A DNA stretch of 64,000 nucleotides from Kineococcus vitellinus (GCF_009906315.1 NZ_JAAALL010000001.1:31154-95153), one strand, 5' to 3'. Shown: positions 35,118 through 42,752, counted from the first letter of the stretch. Numbers and translations are program-made. Notes: a model not told the origin generated them from the sequence alone.

Positions 35118-35443
35118 GACTTGCCCAGCTTGACAGCCAGCGCCTCGGTGAAGTCGGACCATCGCTCGCCATCGATCAGCGCTTGCTCCAGGTCCGCCAT
35201 CCACGAGAACGCGTTGTCCACATCCTTCTGCAGCTGGACGATGTCATCGGCGTCGATCTCGGCCCGCTGCATCAGCTTGTCGATCACCCGGTAAGCACAG
35301 GCGGTGCGCTCGTGCTGCTGGGCAATCTCGTGATCCTTGCGGCCCAGCTCGCGGCGCAGCTGTGAGTTGCCCACACATGCGATGACGATGGCGACGACAG
35401 ACAAGGCTGCGGCGAGGAAAGCAGTCAGTAGTGCAGCGGCCAT
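35114..35443 (-). CDS. Membrane-anchored coiled-coil protein
   Basis: A 109-residue protein with one N-terminal membrane segment (AALLTAFLAAALSVVAIVIACVG) and then a charged helical coil (LGRKDHEIAQQHERTACAYRV). It overlaps both neighbours by 4 bp or less, and forms a pair with the next small membrane protein. Spanin-like or Rz-type lysis proteins have this layout, but actinophages seldom use them, so the role stays open. Confidence 0.5.
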   Translation of the reverse strand: MAAALLTAFLAAALSVVAIVIACVGNSQLRRELGRKDHEIAQQHERTACAYRVIDKLMQRAEIDADDIVQLQKDVDNAFSWMADLEQALIDGERWSDFTEALAVKLGKS

Positions 35444-35694
35444 CAGTCCTCCTCCGCCAGCTCTTGGGCCCGCTCGGCGACGGCCAGCTCTTCCTGCGCG
35501 ACGGTCAGGTCGATGAACGGGTGGGGTTCGTTCGTGGCATCGAGCGTCTCCTGCGTCTTGGCCACGCGGCTCGCGAAGTCCTCGCGGTAGCGCTCCAGTA
35601 CCTCAGCGATCGTCTTGCTGTCGAAGGCAGCTTGCTTGTTGGCCTGGGCGACCAGTGCCGCCGCCCGCTCTTCGAGGTTGGGTACGTCGATCAT
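35443..35694 (-). CDS. Small coiled-coil protein, unknown
   Basis: An 83-residue acidic helical protein; ATG at 35694 overlaps the upstream stop (ATGA). It starts IDVPNLEERAAALVAQANKQ. Phase-shifted heptads run through most of its length. It belongs to the dense chain of small genes before TerL. No function recognised. Confidence 0.52.
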   Translation of the reverse strand: MIDVPNLEERAAALVAQANKQAAFDSKTIAEVLERYREDFASRVAKTQETLDATNEPHPFIDLTVAQEELAVAERAQELAEED

Positions 35695-35963
35695 GAGTCC
35701 CACCGCCCGAAGGACTCACCGTGGTGGCACTCGCCCTTGCAGGGGTGCGTGAGCATGAGCTTCATGAAGGATCCTTGCTGGTCTCTGCTGATCTCGGGCT
35801 TGCTGAAGTGGATGAAGGTGCAGTCGCTCACCGTCAGCTGCGCCAACGGATTCGTCGGACGGATGTAGAGCATCAGGTAGCCGGCGGCATCCGAGTGGAC
35901 CTCGAGCCGTACGTCGTGCATCTCGGGCACGCGGTCGACGGCTGCCTCCCCCCGCCACCTCAT
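35691..35963 (-). CDS. Hypothetical protein
   Basis: A 90-residue protein (MRWRGEAAVDRVPEMHDVR start). Both ends overlap neighbours through ATGA junctions. A beta-rich core (LEVHSDAAGYLMLYIRPT; LTVSDCTFIHFSK) ends in KLMLTHPCKGECHHGESFG, with a CxxxCHH cluster that could bind metal. No family recognised. Confidence 0.52.
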   Translation of the reverse strand: MRWRGEAAVDRVPEMHDVRLEVHSDAAGYLMLYIRPTNPLAQLTVSDCTFIHFSKPEISRDQQGSFMKLMLTHPCKGECHHGESFGRWDS

Positions 35964-36277
35964 CGCGGCACTCCGAGGATGGTCATGGTCTCGTCCTGGC
36001 TCGTCGTGCTCTGGAACTGCCCGCCCCACTTCCTCGGGGCGTTGACGTACTGGGCCAGTGCCTCGTCGGTGTACTGCACATCGACCGTGCCGACCTGCTT
36101 GCCATCGAGCTTGGCTGGCACCTCCTCGGTGAAGCATCCGAACAGCGCCATCTGCGCGTCCTTGAACCCTCGTCGGTACTCAGCCGGGTCGGCGTAGCCG
36201 TTGCCCTGCTTGCGGTAGGTGGCCTGACGGGTGGCGCCCGCTCGGTAGCCGTACTGGTAGCTGGTGGCTTTGGTCAT
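35960..36277 (-). CDS. Hypothetical protein
   Basis: A 105-residue basic protein. MTKATSYQYGYRAGATRQAT at the start has aromatic-rich repeats; the middle holds YADPAEYRRGFKDAQMALFG. The ATG at 36277 overlaps the upstream stop. It may be DNA- or RNA-binding by charge only. Part of the overlapping operon. Confidence 0.5.
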   Translation of the reverse strand: MTKATSYQYGYRAGATRQATYRKQGNGYADPAEYRRGFKDAQMALFGCFTEEVPAKLDGKQVGTVDVQYTDEALAQYVNAPRKWGGQFQSTTSQDETMTILGVPR

Positions 36278-36594
36278 CGCTGGCCCACCCAACGCTTGAA
36301 CCGGCTCCACAGCCGGGTGTCCTCGGTGAACGCCACGCAGTGGCAGTCCTCGCCGTGGCAGCGGTAGTCGTTGAAGGTCGGGCGCTCCGGCTTTGAGTAG
36401 AGACTGCCTGAGGTGATCCGTACCGCATAATGCGCGGCGCGAACGTGTCCGCATCGGCACGGGTCGTTACGGACCGACCATGGAGACACAACCCATGCTG
36501 TACCGACTCGTGCCTGGTGGGAGTGCTGAGAAGGACGCGGGTGCTCATGCGGAGGTGTCTCCGCCCACGTTGGAGCCAAGGGTCTCTCACTCAT
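36274..36594 (-). CDS. Small Cys/His-rich protein
   Basis: A 106-residue protein with CRCGHVRAAHY and YRCHGEDCHCVAF, two Cys/His clusters that would hold one or two zinc ions. Such short CxCGH proteins are frequent in actinophage early regions. ATG at 36594 overlaps the upstream stop. Function unknown; zinc-dependent nucleic acid or protein contacts are likely. Confidence 0.58.
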   Translation of the reverse strand: MSERPLAPTWAETPPHEHPRPSQHSHQARVGTAWVVSPWSVRNDPCRCGHVRAAHYAVRITSGSLYSKPERPTFNDYRCHGEDCHCVAFTEDTRLWSRFKRWVGQR

Positions 36595-36773
36595 CGCGGC
36601 ACCTCCGCCCACTTGGTGCCGCAGTGGCCGCACCACACCGTGGTCGTGGTGTGCTCGCCGGCGCCGTTGACGACCGAGAACGACTCGATCTGGTGGCCGT
36701 TCTGGCGGCAGTCGTCCAGGTGGACCCGGTCTACCTCCTCGGGTGTGGGGCGCTCCCTAAGAGGCATCGCCAT
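36591..36773 (-). CDS. Small zinc-ribbon-like protein
   Basis: A 60-residue protein. CRQNGHQIESFSVV and VWCGHCGTKWAEVP give a CxxC zinc ribbon of one sheet. It overlaps the HTH gene start by 17 bp and the next by 4 bp. No function recognised. Confidence 0.5.
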   Translation of the reverse strand: MAMPLRERPTPEEVDRVHLDDCRQNGHQIESFSVVNGAGEHTTTTVWCGHCGTKWAEVPR

Positions 36774-36993
36774 CGACCACCTTCGGGTACAGGTGCTCCA
36801 GGGAGCCGGGCTGGACGCGTGCCTTGTCGACGAACGCGTCCACCTCGTCCTGCTTGAGCCGGATGACCCGGCCGAACTTGTAGGCGGGCACCTGGCCCTC
36901 GTCGATGAGGCGGTAGAGCGTCCGCATGCCGATGCCCAGCTGCTCGGCGGCCTTTTTGGTGCTCGTCCACTGCGTTGTGGTGTCTTTCGTCAT
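36757..36993 (-). CDS. Excisionase/MerR-type HTH protein
   Basis: A 78-residue DNA-binding protein of the HTH_17 type: WTSTKKAAEQLGIGMRTLYRLIDEGQVPAYKFGRVIRLKQDEVDAFV is read over residues 9-55. Such proteins include Xis factors and small regulators. It starts a leftward gene cluster from its own promoter. With a tRNA attachment site nearby, it is one candidate for the excisionase, though it lies 27 kb from attR. Confidence 0.75.
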   Translation of the reverse strand: MTKDTTTQWTSTKKAAEQLGIGMRTLYRLIDEGQVPAYKFGRVIRLKQDEVDAFVDKARVQPGSLEHLYPKVVDGDAS

Positions 36994-37001
36994 CGATCAC
37001 G

Positions 37002-37012
37002 AACATAGTCGC
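37002..37012 (-). promoter_or_regulatory. Extended -10 promoter for HTH gene
   Basis: Minus-strand GCGACTATGTT with the end 8 nt before the ATG at 36993. It fits the GCGACTAnnnT family in this prophage. Confidence 0.5.
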
Positions 37013-37073
37013 CTTTCGCCGCGCTGTGTGCGAACGACGACGAAATGAGTCGAACGACCCATGCGCCAAGCGG

Positions 37074-37772
37074 GTGACGTGGCTGAAGCTGACGTACGAC
37101 AGAGCCGATCATGTGCTCGTGAAGTACCTAGGCAAGCTCCAACTCGTCGACTGGTCAGTCGGCAGAAAGTCACTTCCCTACGGCGTGCAACACCTAGATG
37201 TCGCCGCATACTTTCTCGACGAGTTCGATGGGCACATGTATTACGCATTCACGCGAGGCAACGCTATTGGGTTGCGGCCAGGTGATAGCGACCAGGCCCG
37301 CACTCTTTACGACATCACGCAGATCATGAGTGCAGGATTGCCCTTTTCGGTTTACCGGCCATGTGATGCGATGCGTGATGGCTCCCTAATGCACGCTGGC
37401 GGAGAACTATGGGATGTTCCGGAGCGTGAGACTCTGTACCGCGAACATGGCAAGGACGCGCCCTACGTCATTGCGGCCGAGGCGCAACGCCTGAGGCAAG
37501 CGCGAGTGCGACGCGCAGCTAGGGCCAAGAAGAGCCTTCTGGTAGGCGGCCCCGAACATGAGTCTCCTGAATTCGCCCGCCGTGCCATCCCTAAGGACGT
37601 GAAGATGTACGTCTGGCAGCGCGATGGCGGGGTGTGCCAGGAGTGCGGCTCCAACCGCGACCTGGAGTACGACCACATCATCCCGGTGTCCATGGGTGGC
37701 TCCAACACCGAGCGCAACCTGCAGCTGCTCTGCGAGCCTTGCAACCGAAGTAAGGGCGCACAGCTCGCCTGA
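37074..37772 (+). CDS. HNH endonuclease domain protein
   Basis: A ~232-residue protein if GTG 37074 is used; the true start is uncertain because GTG 37026 is also in frame. The last ~70 residues are an HNH domain: VCQECGSNRDLEYDHIIP, then GSNTERNLQLLCEPCNRSKG, with two Cys pairs. The first ~160 residues are not recognised. It is reversed relative to the small-gene operon, so it may be a mobile nuclease. Composition is lower in GC than its neighbours. Confidence 0.78.
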   Translation: MTWLKLTYDRADHVLVKYLGKLQLVDWSVGRKSLPYGVQHLDVAAYFLDEFDGHMYYAFTRGNAIGLRPGDSDQARTLYDITQIMSAGLPFSVYRPCDAMRDGSLMHAGGELWDVPERETLYREHGKDAPYVIAAEAQRLRQARVRRAARAKKSLLVGGPEHESPEFARRAIPKDVKMYVWQRDGGVCQECGSNRDLEYDHIIPVSMGGSNTERNLQLLCEPCNRSKGAQLA

Positions 37773-37858
37773 GCTATCCGAGTGATCGACGCTCTAGGCG
37801 GGTGCTCCGCTGCCCGACTACCTGTAGGTCCACGACGAATCGCGCAGGAGGTGCCGCC

Positions 37859-38122
37859 ATGGCTCAGTGCCCGGGAAGCTACGAGCAGACCACGATCTAC
37901 GACCTGTACCCGAACAACTACGGCGGCAACATTCAGGGCAACTGGGCCTGCCCTGCCTGCAACAAGACGGTGGGTGGCGACGCGGTCGTTGCCGACCCAG
38001 GCCGCATCCCCTTCCACACGGACGGTGCTGGCGAGTGGGTCGGCAAGCTGCTGTTCTTCCTGATCGGCACGGCGCTGATCATTGGCGCCATCTATGCATT
38101 CGCCGTCCAGGACATGAGCTGA
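37859..38122 (+). CDS. Small membrane protein with CxxC motif
   Basis: An 87-residue protein. ATG at 37859 has AGGAGGT seven bases upstream, unusually strong here. The N-terminal half has WACPACNKTVGG, a possible zinc knuckle. The C-terminal half is one membrane segment (LLFFLIGTALIIGAIYAFAV). It follows the HNH gene on the plus strand. Function unknown. Confidence 0.6.
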   Translation: MAQCPGSYEQTTIYDLYPNNYGGNIQGNWACPACNKTVGGDAVVADPGRIPFHTDGAGEWVGKLLFFLIGTALIIGAIYAFAVQDMS

Positions 38123-38125
38123 GTC

Positions 38126-38503
38126 CTATAGGCCCATGTCTCCGCGCTTCTCGGGCAGTCCGATCGACTCTGGCTTCTGTGCCAGCACCAGGCGACCCAG
38201 GTCACTCACGAGCCACACCGTGCAGCCGTTGCGCTTGGCGTCGGCCTTGACGATCAAGCTCCGCTGCTCCAGCTCCTTGCGGCGAGGCCGCTGACTGGAC
38301 CCCTTCATCCGTAGCGCCTGCTCCAGCTCCAGGTCGGTAGCACCCGAGCGGGAGCGCTTGGCGATCAGCTCCAGCATGGCGAGGCGCTGGACTCCACTGC
38401 GTGGGGCGTTGCGCTCGCCGGCCTTCTGGCTGATCTCCTCCTTGCCCTCGATGAGTGCCGGTCCGAAGAGGTCGACCTGCTCGTAGCTTGGTGATGAACT
38501 CAT
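38126..38503 (-). CDS. Winged-helix-like DNA-binding protein
   Basis: A 125-residue protein; ATG at 38503 overlaps the upstream stop. The centre reads QRLAMLELIAKRSRSGATDLELEQALRMKG and then KELEQRSLIVKADAKRNGCTVWLVSD, which is a helix-turn-helix plus wing. The N-terminal stretch is polar. It may regulate the small-gene operon. Exact class unclear. Confidence 0.6.
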   Translation of the reverse strand: MSSSPSYEQVDLFGPALIEGKEEISQKAGERNAPRSGVQRLAMLELIAKRSRSGATDLELEQALRMKGSSQRPRRKELEQRSLIVKADAKRNGCTVWLVSDLGRLVLAQKPESIGLPEKRGDMGL

Positions 38504-38700
38504 GTGTTCTCCCATAGTCCGTACTTCGATGTGCTTGCTTCGATCTGTGCCACGGTCACGCGCGCCGGCACACCGGTACCGCGTGACGAGTCCTTGGCGA
38601 TGCGGGCTGCGACGAGGATGTCCTCGAGTGCCTTGGCCTTCAGTGCGTTGGTCTGCTCTTCGCTGAGGGGCTGCACCACGCCCAGGGGCCGCGTCGTCAT
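38500..38700 (-). CDS. Hypothetical protein
   Basis: A 66-residue helical protein, linked to its neighbours by 4-bp overlaps on both sides. Reads EEQTNALKAKALEDILVAAR in the middle. No motif recognised. Confidence 0.48.
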   Translation of the reverse strand: MTTRPLGVVQPLSEEQTNALKAKALEDILVAARIAKDSSRGTGVPARVTVAQIEASTSKYGLWENT

Positions 38701-38909
38701 GGCCGCCAGTCCCTGATGAGTGCCTGCAGCTCCTCACCGCGGATCGGCTTGGCGAACTCGACGAAGTCGAACGGGTGCAACGTCAGGGCGCTTGCGTCAG
38801 CCATGTCCGCACAGCGGTCCAGTGCCACGTCCAGCGTGTAGAAGCCGTGGATGGTCAGCTCGTCGAACTGGTTGAGGTAGGAGATCGCGTAGACGAACGG
38901 ATCGCTCAC
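38697..38909 (-). CDS. Hypothetical protein
   Basis: A 70-residue protein (MSDPFVYAISYLNQFDELTI start) with alternating short strands and helices. Joined by 4-bp overlaps on both sides. No motif recognised. Confidence 0.48.
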   Translation of the reverse strand: MSDPFVYAISYLNQFDELTIHGFYTLDVALDRCADMADASALTLHPFDFVEFAKPIRGEELQALIRDWRP

Positions 38910-39250
38910 AGCGCCGGTCCTTCCTCACGAGCATGCGCCTTTTCTGTGTTGATCGCCCCGTTGACGAGGCTGAGGCGAGCTTCGAACATGGAGCCTACGA
39001 CCTCTGCCTCCCAGGCCATCAGCACGTTCCGAGGGTCCAACTCACGCCACCGGCGCATAGCCTCGGCCAACTGGGGCATCGCCGTCGATGCCAAGAGCGT
39101 CAACACCCGGGTGGCATCTCGTCCCTGAGGACGCTGCCACGGACGACAGGCCTTCTCCACCGCTGCGACGATCGTCAGGTCGTCGTCGACGCTGTCGATG
39201 ATCTCGGCCTCAGTGCGCTTGAGTAATGAGGCGACGCTGGATGAGCTCAT
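38906..39250 (-). CDS. Hypothetical protein
   Basis: A 114-residue helical protein. VASLLKRTEAEIIDSVDDDL opens, then a long helical pair (TLLASTAMPQLAEAMRRWRE). It has 4-bp overlaps with both neighbours. The composition gives no function. Confidence 0.48.
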   Translation of the reverse strand: MSSSSVASLLKRTEAEIIDSVDDDLTIVAAVEKACRPWQRPQGRDATRVLTLLASTAMPQLAEAMRRWRELDPRNVLMAWEAEVVGSMFEARLSLVNGAINTEKAHAREEGPAL

Positions 39251-39498
39251 GACGCGTCGCGAGCCATGGCCTGGTTGGCGTCAAGGATGGCCAGGAACAA
39301 CTGGTCGATCGGAAGGTGGTCGGACAGGATATCGATGACCGCGGAGACACCCAGCATCAGGCCGTTGTCGAAACTCATCAGCTCGCCCTGGGACAGGGGA
39401 GTGGTGCCCTTGGCTGCGAGGGCCGTCGTGAACTCGGATCGCTGACGTGCGTGGACGTGGCCTACGAAGCTCTCCAGGGCCTCCCTTGGAGCGCTCAT
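39247..39498 (-). CDS. Hypothetical protein
   Basis: An 83-residue helical protein starting MSAPREALESFVGHVHARQR. It overlaps the next gene by 4 bp; the gene before ends 2 bp upstream. It follows the repeat protein in the operon. No function recognised. Confidence 0.5.
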   Translation of the reverse strand: MSAPREALESFVGHVHARQRSEFTTALAAKGTTPLSQGELMSFDNGLMLGVSAVIDILSDHLPIDQLFLAILDANQAMARDAS

Positions 39499-39500
39499 GC

Positions 39501-39866
39501 TCACCACCGCCTCTGGGTGACGCTGCCGCCAGCTTCGACGCATCCCTTGACCTTGCCGCAGTTCACAGACCCGCCAGCTGTCACGTTGCCGTCGACATTG
39601 AAGCAGCTCACCGACCCGACAGCATCGATTGAGCCACCTACGTCGGCGGCACTGACCGAGCCGTCGGCAGTGATACTGCCCGTGACGCCACGGGCCTCTA
39701 CTGACGCGGTGGAGTCCAGGTGGTCCAGGTTGCCCTCGATGATCACCCTGACGATGACGCCATCGGTCCTGTCGATGACCTTGCCGTCGATGGTGATGGT
39801 CGACCCGTTGATCGAGACGCTGCTGCCCGCGTAGGTCTTGCCGTTGATCCGGACAGTCATGGCCAT
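39501..39866 (-). CDS. Short-repeat beta-helix (bactofilin-like) protein
   Basis: A 121-residue protein. The N-terminal third is small strands (VRINGKTYAGSSVSINGSTI). The C-terminal two thirds repeat a ~10-residue unit GSV/xGxV with alternating A/G/C (for example TADGSVSAADVGGSIDAVGS and VTAGGSVNCGKVKGCVEAGG). This layout fits a short right-handed beta-helix like polymer-forming bactofilins. Cys residues recur on the same face. Possible role: polymer or shell; in the virion or in the cell. Unusual for a small early gene. Confidence 0.62.
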   Translation of the reverse strand: MAMTVRINGKTYAGSSVSINGSTITIDGKVIDRTDGVIVRVIIEGNLDHLDSTASVEARGVTGSITADGSVSAADVGGSIDAVGSVSCFNVDGNVTAGGSVNCGKVKGCVEAGGSVTQRRW

Positions 39867-40060
39867 TCACCCCCGTCCTGAGGGACGATGACGTTGGGGG
39901 TCAACGGCCCGGTCGTCAGGTTCCGCAGATCTACCGATGCCCAGGTAGTAGAGCCATCAGGGTGCAAGACCAGCTCGATGGTGCCGATGTCGTAAGAGCC
40001 GCGGAGTGTCGCATCGATCGTGAAGACGAGTGACTGGCCCTCCAGGCGCCGGGCGATCAT
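39857..40060 (-). CDS. Hypothetical protein
   Basis: A 67-residue beta-rich protein, read as IARRLEGQSLVFTIDATLRG and a second strand block to VIVPQDGGEWP. ATG at 40060 overlaps the upstream stop (ATGA), and its end overlaps the repeat protein start by 10 bp. The two may be partners. No family recognised. Confidence 0.48.
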   Translation of the reverse strand: MIARRLEGQSLVFTIDATLRGSYDIGTIELVLHPDGSTTWASVDLRNLTTGPLTPNVIVPQDGGEWP

Positions 40061-40299
40061 GACTCCACCGCCTTGCTGACAGCGAAGGCACGGAACCAGG
40101 TGTTGGGGTTGCCCATGCTCTTCTGGTCTTCCTGCCAGGTGCGCCACTGCCGGCGCAGCTCGGCGCGCCCTGTCGGCGGCTCGGGGTACTTCACAGCCAG
40201 CTGCTCGATGCGCTGAGCACGGGCCTGCAGGTCTGCAGCACGCTTGAGCGCAGCGTGGGTGGTGCGCTGCATCGGGATGGTGTTGCCTTCGCTGAACAT
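40057..40299 (-). CDS. Hypothetical protein
   Basis: An 80-residue basic helical protein. ATG at 40299 has AAGGAGA seven bases before it. TTHAALKRAADLQARAQRIE forms the main helix. It is 1 bp after the preceding stop. Function unknown. Confidence 0.52.
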   Translation of the reverse strand: MFSEGNTIPMQRTTHAALKRAADLQARAQRIEQLAVKYPEPPTGRAELRRQWRTWQEDQKSMGNPNTWFRAFAVSKAVES

Positions 40300-40300
40300 G

Positions 40301-40681
40301 TCAGTTCTCCTTGTCGTAGTGGAGGTCAACCAGAGCACGGGCAAGCGCGCTGGTAACGACTTCCTTGAATGAGTACGAGTCCTCCATGGCTTTGGCGAGC
40401 ACGTCGGTCACAGAGTCATGGATCGCTGCCTGAAACGCCGTGTCCTCACGCACAAGGTCGCGAACGATGTCTTGCGCGGAGAGGTTGACCGCTCGCTCGT
40501 AGGCCTCGGTCAGAGGCGCCTTCGGCTTCGTGCCGTAGGCATACCTGTCAGACGGAGGGGGCGTCAGCAAGAACTCGATCGCCTGCTTGATCACAGTGTC
40601 GCGGCCGTCCTTGTCCAGCTGTGCCAGCACGCCCTCAGCTACGAGGGCCTTGATCTGGTCGTTGTCGATCTTCAGTTCCAT
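40301..40681 (-). CDS. Hypothetical protein
   Basis: A 126-residue helical protein (MELKIDNDQIKALVAEGVLA). The end is mostly two long helices (IVRDLVREDTAFQAAIHDSV; TDVLAKAMEDSYSFKEVV). ATG at 40681 has AAGGAGA upstream. No family recognised. Confidence 0.52.
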   Translation of the reverse strand: MELKIDNDQIKALVAEGVLAQLDKDGRDTVIKQAIEFLLTPPPSDRYAYGTKPKAPLTEAYERAVNLSAQDIVRDLVREDTAFQAAIHDSVTDVLAKAMEDSYSFKEVVTSALARALVDLHYDKEN

Positions 40682-40682
40682 G

Positions 40683-40979
40683 TCAGTTCTCCTTGAGTCG
40701 GTACAGGTCGCCCTCGTAGGCGACGTGGTGTTCGGACGGGATGTCGTGGTCAGGGCGCCGGATGCGGTCGTGGGTGTGGACGCGCTCCATCCATGGCGGT
40801 ACCTCACCGACCTTGACGATGGCGTAGCCCTCGGCTGCCACTGCATCGAGCACGTCCTTTGTGATCTCTGCAGTTTCCCTCTTCCAAGAGTGGGGCTCGT
40901 GTCGCATAGCGTCGATGTATGCCCACTCGGCAGTCCATCGCTCTCGGAAGCGCTCCATTGCCTTGAGTTCAGCGCTCAC
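40683..40979 (-). CDS. Hypothetical protein
   Basis: A 98-residue protein. The N-terminal helix MERFRERWTAEWAYIDAMRH is followed by a short beta part (GYAIVKVGEVPPWMERVHTH). It precedes a pair of ribosome-site-linked genes. No motif recognised. Confidence 0.5.
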   Translation of the reverse strand: MSAELKAMERFRERWTAEWAYIDAMRHEPHSWKRETAEITKDVLDAVAAEGYAIVKVGEVPPWMERVHTHDRIRRPDHDIPSEHHVAYEGDLYRLKEN

Positions 40980-41233
40980 TCGCTCACCTGCGACAGTGGT
41001 ACGCCTGCGGGCATCAGGTCGCTACCGGAGTTGGCCGGGAAGGCCAGCCACAGCTCGGTACTGATGCGGTAGTCGTCTTCGTGGTGGCAGCTGGGGCACT
41101 CGTAGTGAATGATGTCCACGTCACTGCTTTGGGTATCGAATTCTCCAGAGCCAACCCATGAGCGCTTGCAACCGGTACAGGTCCACTGCACAGCGTTGAC
41201 GGTCACTCGATGCCGTCTTGGTAGGCCCCTCAC
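40976..41233 (-). CDS. Zinc-ribbon protein
   Basis: An 85-residue protein. GTG at 41233 has GGAGGT six bases upstream and overlaps the previous stop (GTGA). WTCTGCKRSWVG and YECPSCHHEDDY make a two-CxxC zinc ribbon. It likely binds nucleic acid. Function unknown. Confidence 0.6.
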   Translation of the reverse strand: MRGLPRRHRVTVNAVQWTCTGCKRSWVGSGEFDTQSSDVDIIHYECPSCHHEDDYRISTELWLAFPANSGSDLMPAGVPLSQVSE

Positions 41234-41403
41234 TCGCTCACCTCCGATGGGTGGGCACACGTGCTCGAGCGCCAGATCCAGTGCATGCCCTGCTGCCGGC
41301 ACTCCGAGGCGCTCTGCACTTGGTAGGCCACGTAGGACACCAGGACGAAGCCGAGCATCCCGTAGAGGGCAATGACCATGGCGTTGATGAGGCGCTGACT
41401 CAC
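41230..41403 (-). CDS. Small membrane protein
   Basis: A 57-residue protein; GTG at 41403 overlaps the upstream stop (GTGA). One membrane segment (AMVIALYGMLGFVLVSYVAY) is followed by a Cys-containing tail (SECRQQGMHWIWRSSTCAHP). Too short for a function call. Confidence 0.52.
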   Translation of the reverse strand: MSQRLINAMVIALYGMLGFVLVSYVAYQVQSASECRQQGMHWIWRSSTCAHPSEVSE

Positions 41404-41735
41404 GAGTCGCCCTCCAACAGCTCGCGCAGGGCCTGGCCTTCGATGCGCTGGCCACTGAACCGTCGGCTGATCAGGTCGTACGGGTGCAAGGCACGGATGC
41501 CCAGGCCTCCGTACATATCCTTGGCGTCCTCCAGCGTCGTTGGGGGCTCCGGGTGCACGTAGTCCTCGTGGTCCACCTCCACCGCGTACAGGGTCCGGGC
41601 CCTGCGCTCCTTGAGGAGGAGCTGGCCGATCTCCGTCATGCGTACGTGGTCGGGGACGGTGACGCCCTTGTTCACACCGGCCTGGATGGCTATCGCTTCC
41701 AGCTCGTCCCGTAGCTGTTCGATCTTGTCGGTCAT
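41400..41735 (-). CDS. Hypothetical protein
   Basis: A 111-residue protein. The N-terminal helix DKIEQLRDELEAIAIQAGVN is followed by mixed strands and helices (TLYAVEVDHEDYVHPEPPTT). ATG at 41735 overlaps the upstream gene's stop. No family recognised. Confidence 0.5.
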   Translation of the reverse strand: MTDKIEQLRDELEAIAIQAGVNKGVTVPDHVRMTEIGQLLLKERRARTLYAVEVDHEDYVHPEPPTTLEDAKDMYGGLGIRALHPYDLISRRFSGQRIEGQALRELLEGDS

Positions 41736-41902
41736 GACTCGCTCCCCGGGAGGTTGTCGGACCGGGCCACCTGGTGCTGCTCGCCATCGCGGGCCGTGAG
41801 CTGCTCATGGCCGCGGATCCAGGCGTTGCGGTTGGACTCCAGTCGGAACTTCATGTTGGTGTCGCAGTCCTGGCACTGGGCGTAGAACTCGGCCGGCGTC
41901 AT
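41732..41902 (-). CDS. Small Cys-pair protein
   Basis: A 56-residue protein (MTPAEFYAQCQDCDTNMKFR start). The CxxC and following MKFRLESNRNAW pattern occur in short actinophage proteins. Both ends overlap their neighbours as ATGA. Function unknown. Confidence 0.6.
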   Translation of the reverse strand: MTPAEFYAQCQDCDTNMKFRLESNRNAWIRGHEQLTARDGEQHQVARSDNLPGSES

Positions 41903-42228
41903 GGCTTGTCCACCGGATCAGGTCGGTCGGCCACGGGTTTGGGCAAGTAGTCGTAGGTAACGGAGAAGCCAGGAGGTGAAGAGACGTAGAAGCCCTCGTC
42001 GCGAGCACAGGGCGTCTGCTCGTGACGTTGAGAGTTTCTGACCAGACTGCCGGTACCCAGTACGCCAGCGATCGCTCCCTGTACGACTCCAGCCACTACG
42101 AAGAACCAGCCGACGATGTCGAACTCGTCCGTGTCGTCTCTGACGAGCGTGGTGAACCCGAGATGCACAAGAACTATGGCGATGATCATCAGCCAGAGAC
42201 CAGCCAAGAAGCGCGGCAAGTCCCTCAT
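41899..42228 (-). CDS. Membrane protein, two segments
   Basis: A 109-residue protein with membrane segments FLAGLWLMIIAIVLVHLGFT and VGWFFVVAGVVQGAIAGVL, and a polar C-terminal tail (Pro-rich, TYDYLPKPVADRP). It overlaps the next membrane protein gene by 4 bp. The two probably work together; a lysis role is possible but unproven. Confidence 0.55.
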   Translation of the reverse strand: MRDLPRFLAGLWLMIIAIVLVHLGFTTLVRDDTDEFDIVGWFFVVAGVVQGAIAGVLGTGSLVRNSQRHEQTPCARDEGFYVSSPPGFSVTYDYLPKPVADRPDPVDKP

Positions 42229-42542
42229 GCCTCGTCACCCACCACGTCATCGTCGTACGCGATGCGCAGGACCTGCTCGGCGATCTCGTGGATGTCCGTA
42301 CCCGTGTGCTCCATGGTGTCCAGGTAGTCAGCCACCTGATCCAGGATGATGGAACGTTCCTCGGTCTCTAGGTGGTCGTTGACCCACTCGCGCGCCTCGT
42401 GGGACACGTCAAGCACGATGAACAGCAGCGCTGTGCCAAAGAACACCCACGGAGGGGCGTCAGCCACGAAGAGGACTATGAGCGAGCCGACGACCACGAG
42501 GTCGACAGCGATCTGTGTGGACGGTCGTATAAGGAATCTCAT
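42225..42542 (-). CDS. Membrane protein, two segments
   Basis: A 105-residue protein. Two membrane segments (AVDLVVVGSLIVLFVADAPP; WVFFGTALLFIVLDVSHEA) lead to an acidic helical C-terminus (SIILDQVADYLDTMEHTGTD). It lies first after the BldC-like gene. No function recognised. Confidence 0.55.
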   Translation of the reverse strand: MRFLIRPSTQIAVDLVVVGSLIVLFVADAPPWVFFGTALLFIVLDVSHEAREWVNDHLETEERSIILDQVADYLDTMEHTGTDIHEIAEQVLRIAYDDDVVGDEA

Positions 42543-42745
42543 GGCCGCGCCTCGCCGGTCATCTTCACGCGAAGTGCTTCGACCTCGGCGCGACTGAAGC
42601 GGCGGTGACCGCCGAGAGTCTTCTTGGCCGACAACAGGCCCGAGCGGGACCAGCGGGAGACGGTCTTGGGGCTGACGTGAAAGAGCTCGGCGACTTCGCC
42701 GGGCATCATTAGTTCGTCTTGAGTTATTGGTGACGTTTCGTCCAT
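42539..42745 (-). CDS. BldC-like MerR-family regulator
   Basis: A 68-residue DNA-binding protein very like BldC: MMPGEVAELFHVSPKTVSRW, then the TLGGHRRFSRAEVEAL wing. BldC-type proteins bind DNA as head-to-tail arrays and shape development in Streptomyces. In a phage it may control early genes or compete with host BldC. ATG at 42745 is the first base after a promoter gap of 7 nt. Confidence 0.82.
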   Translation of the reverse strand: MDETSPITQDELMMPGEVAELFHVSPKTVSRWSRSGLLSAKKTLGGHRRFSRAEVEALRVKMTGEARP

Positions 42746-42752
42746 GTCTCGG

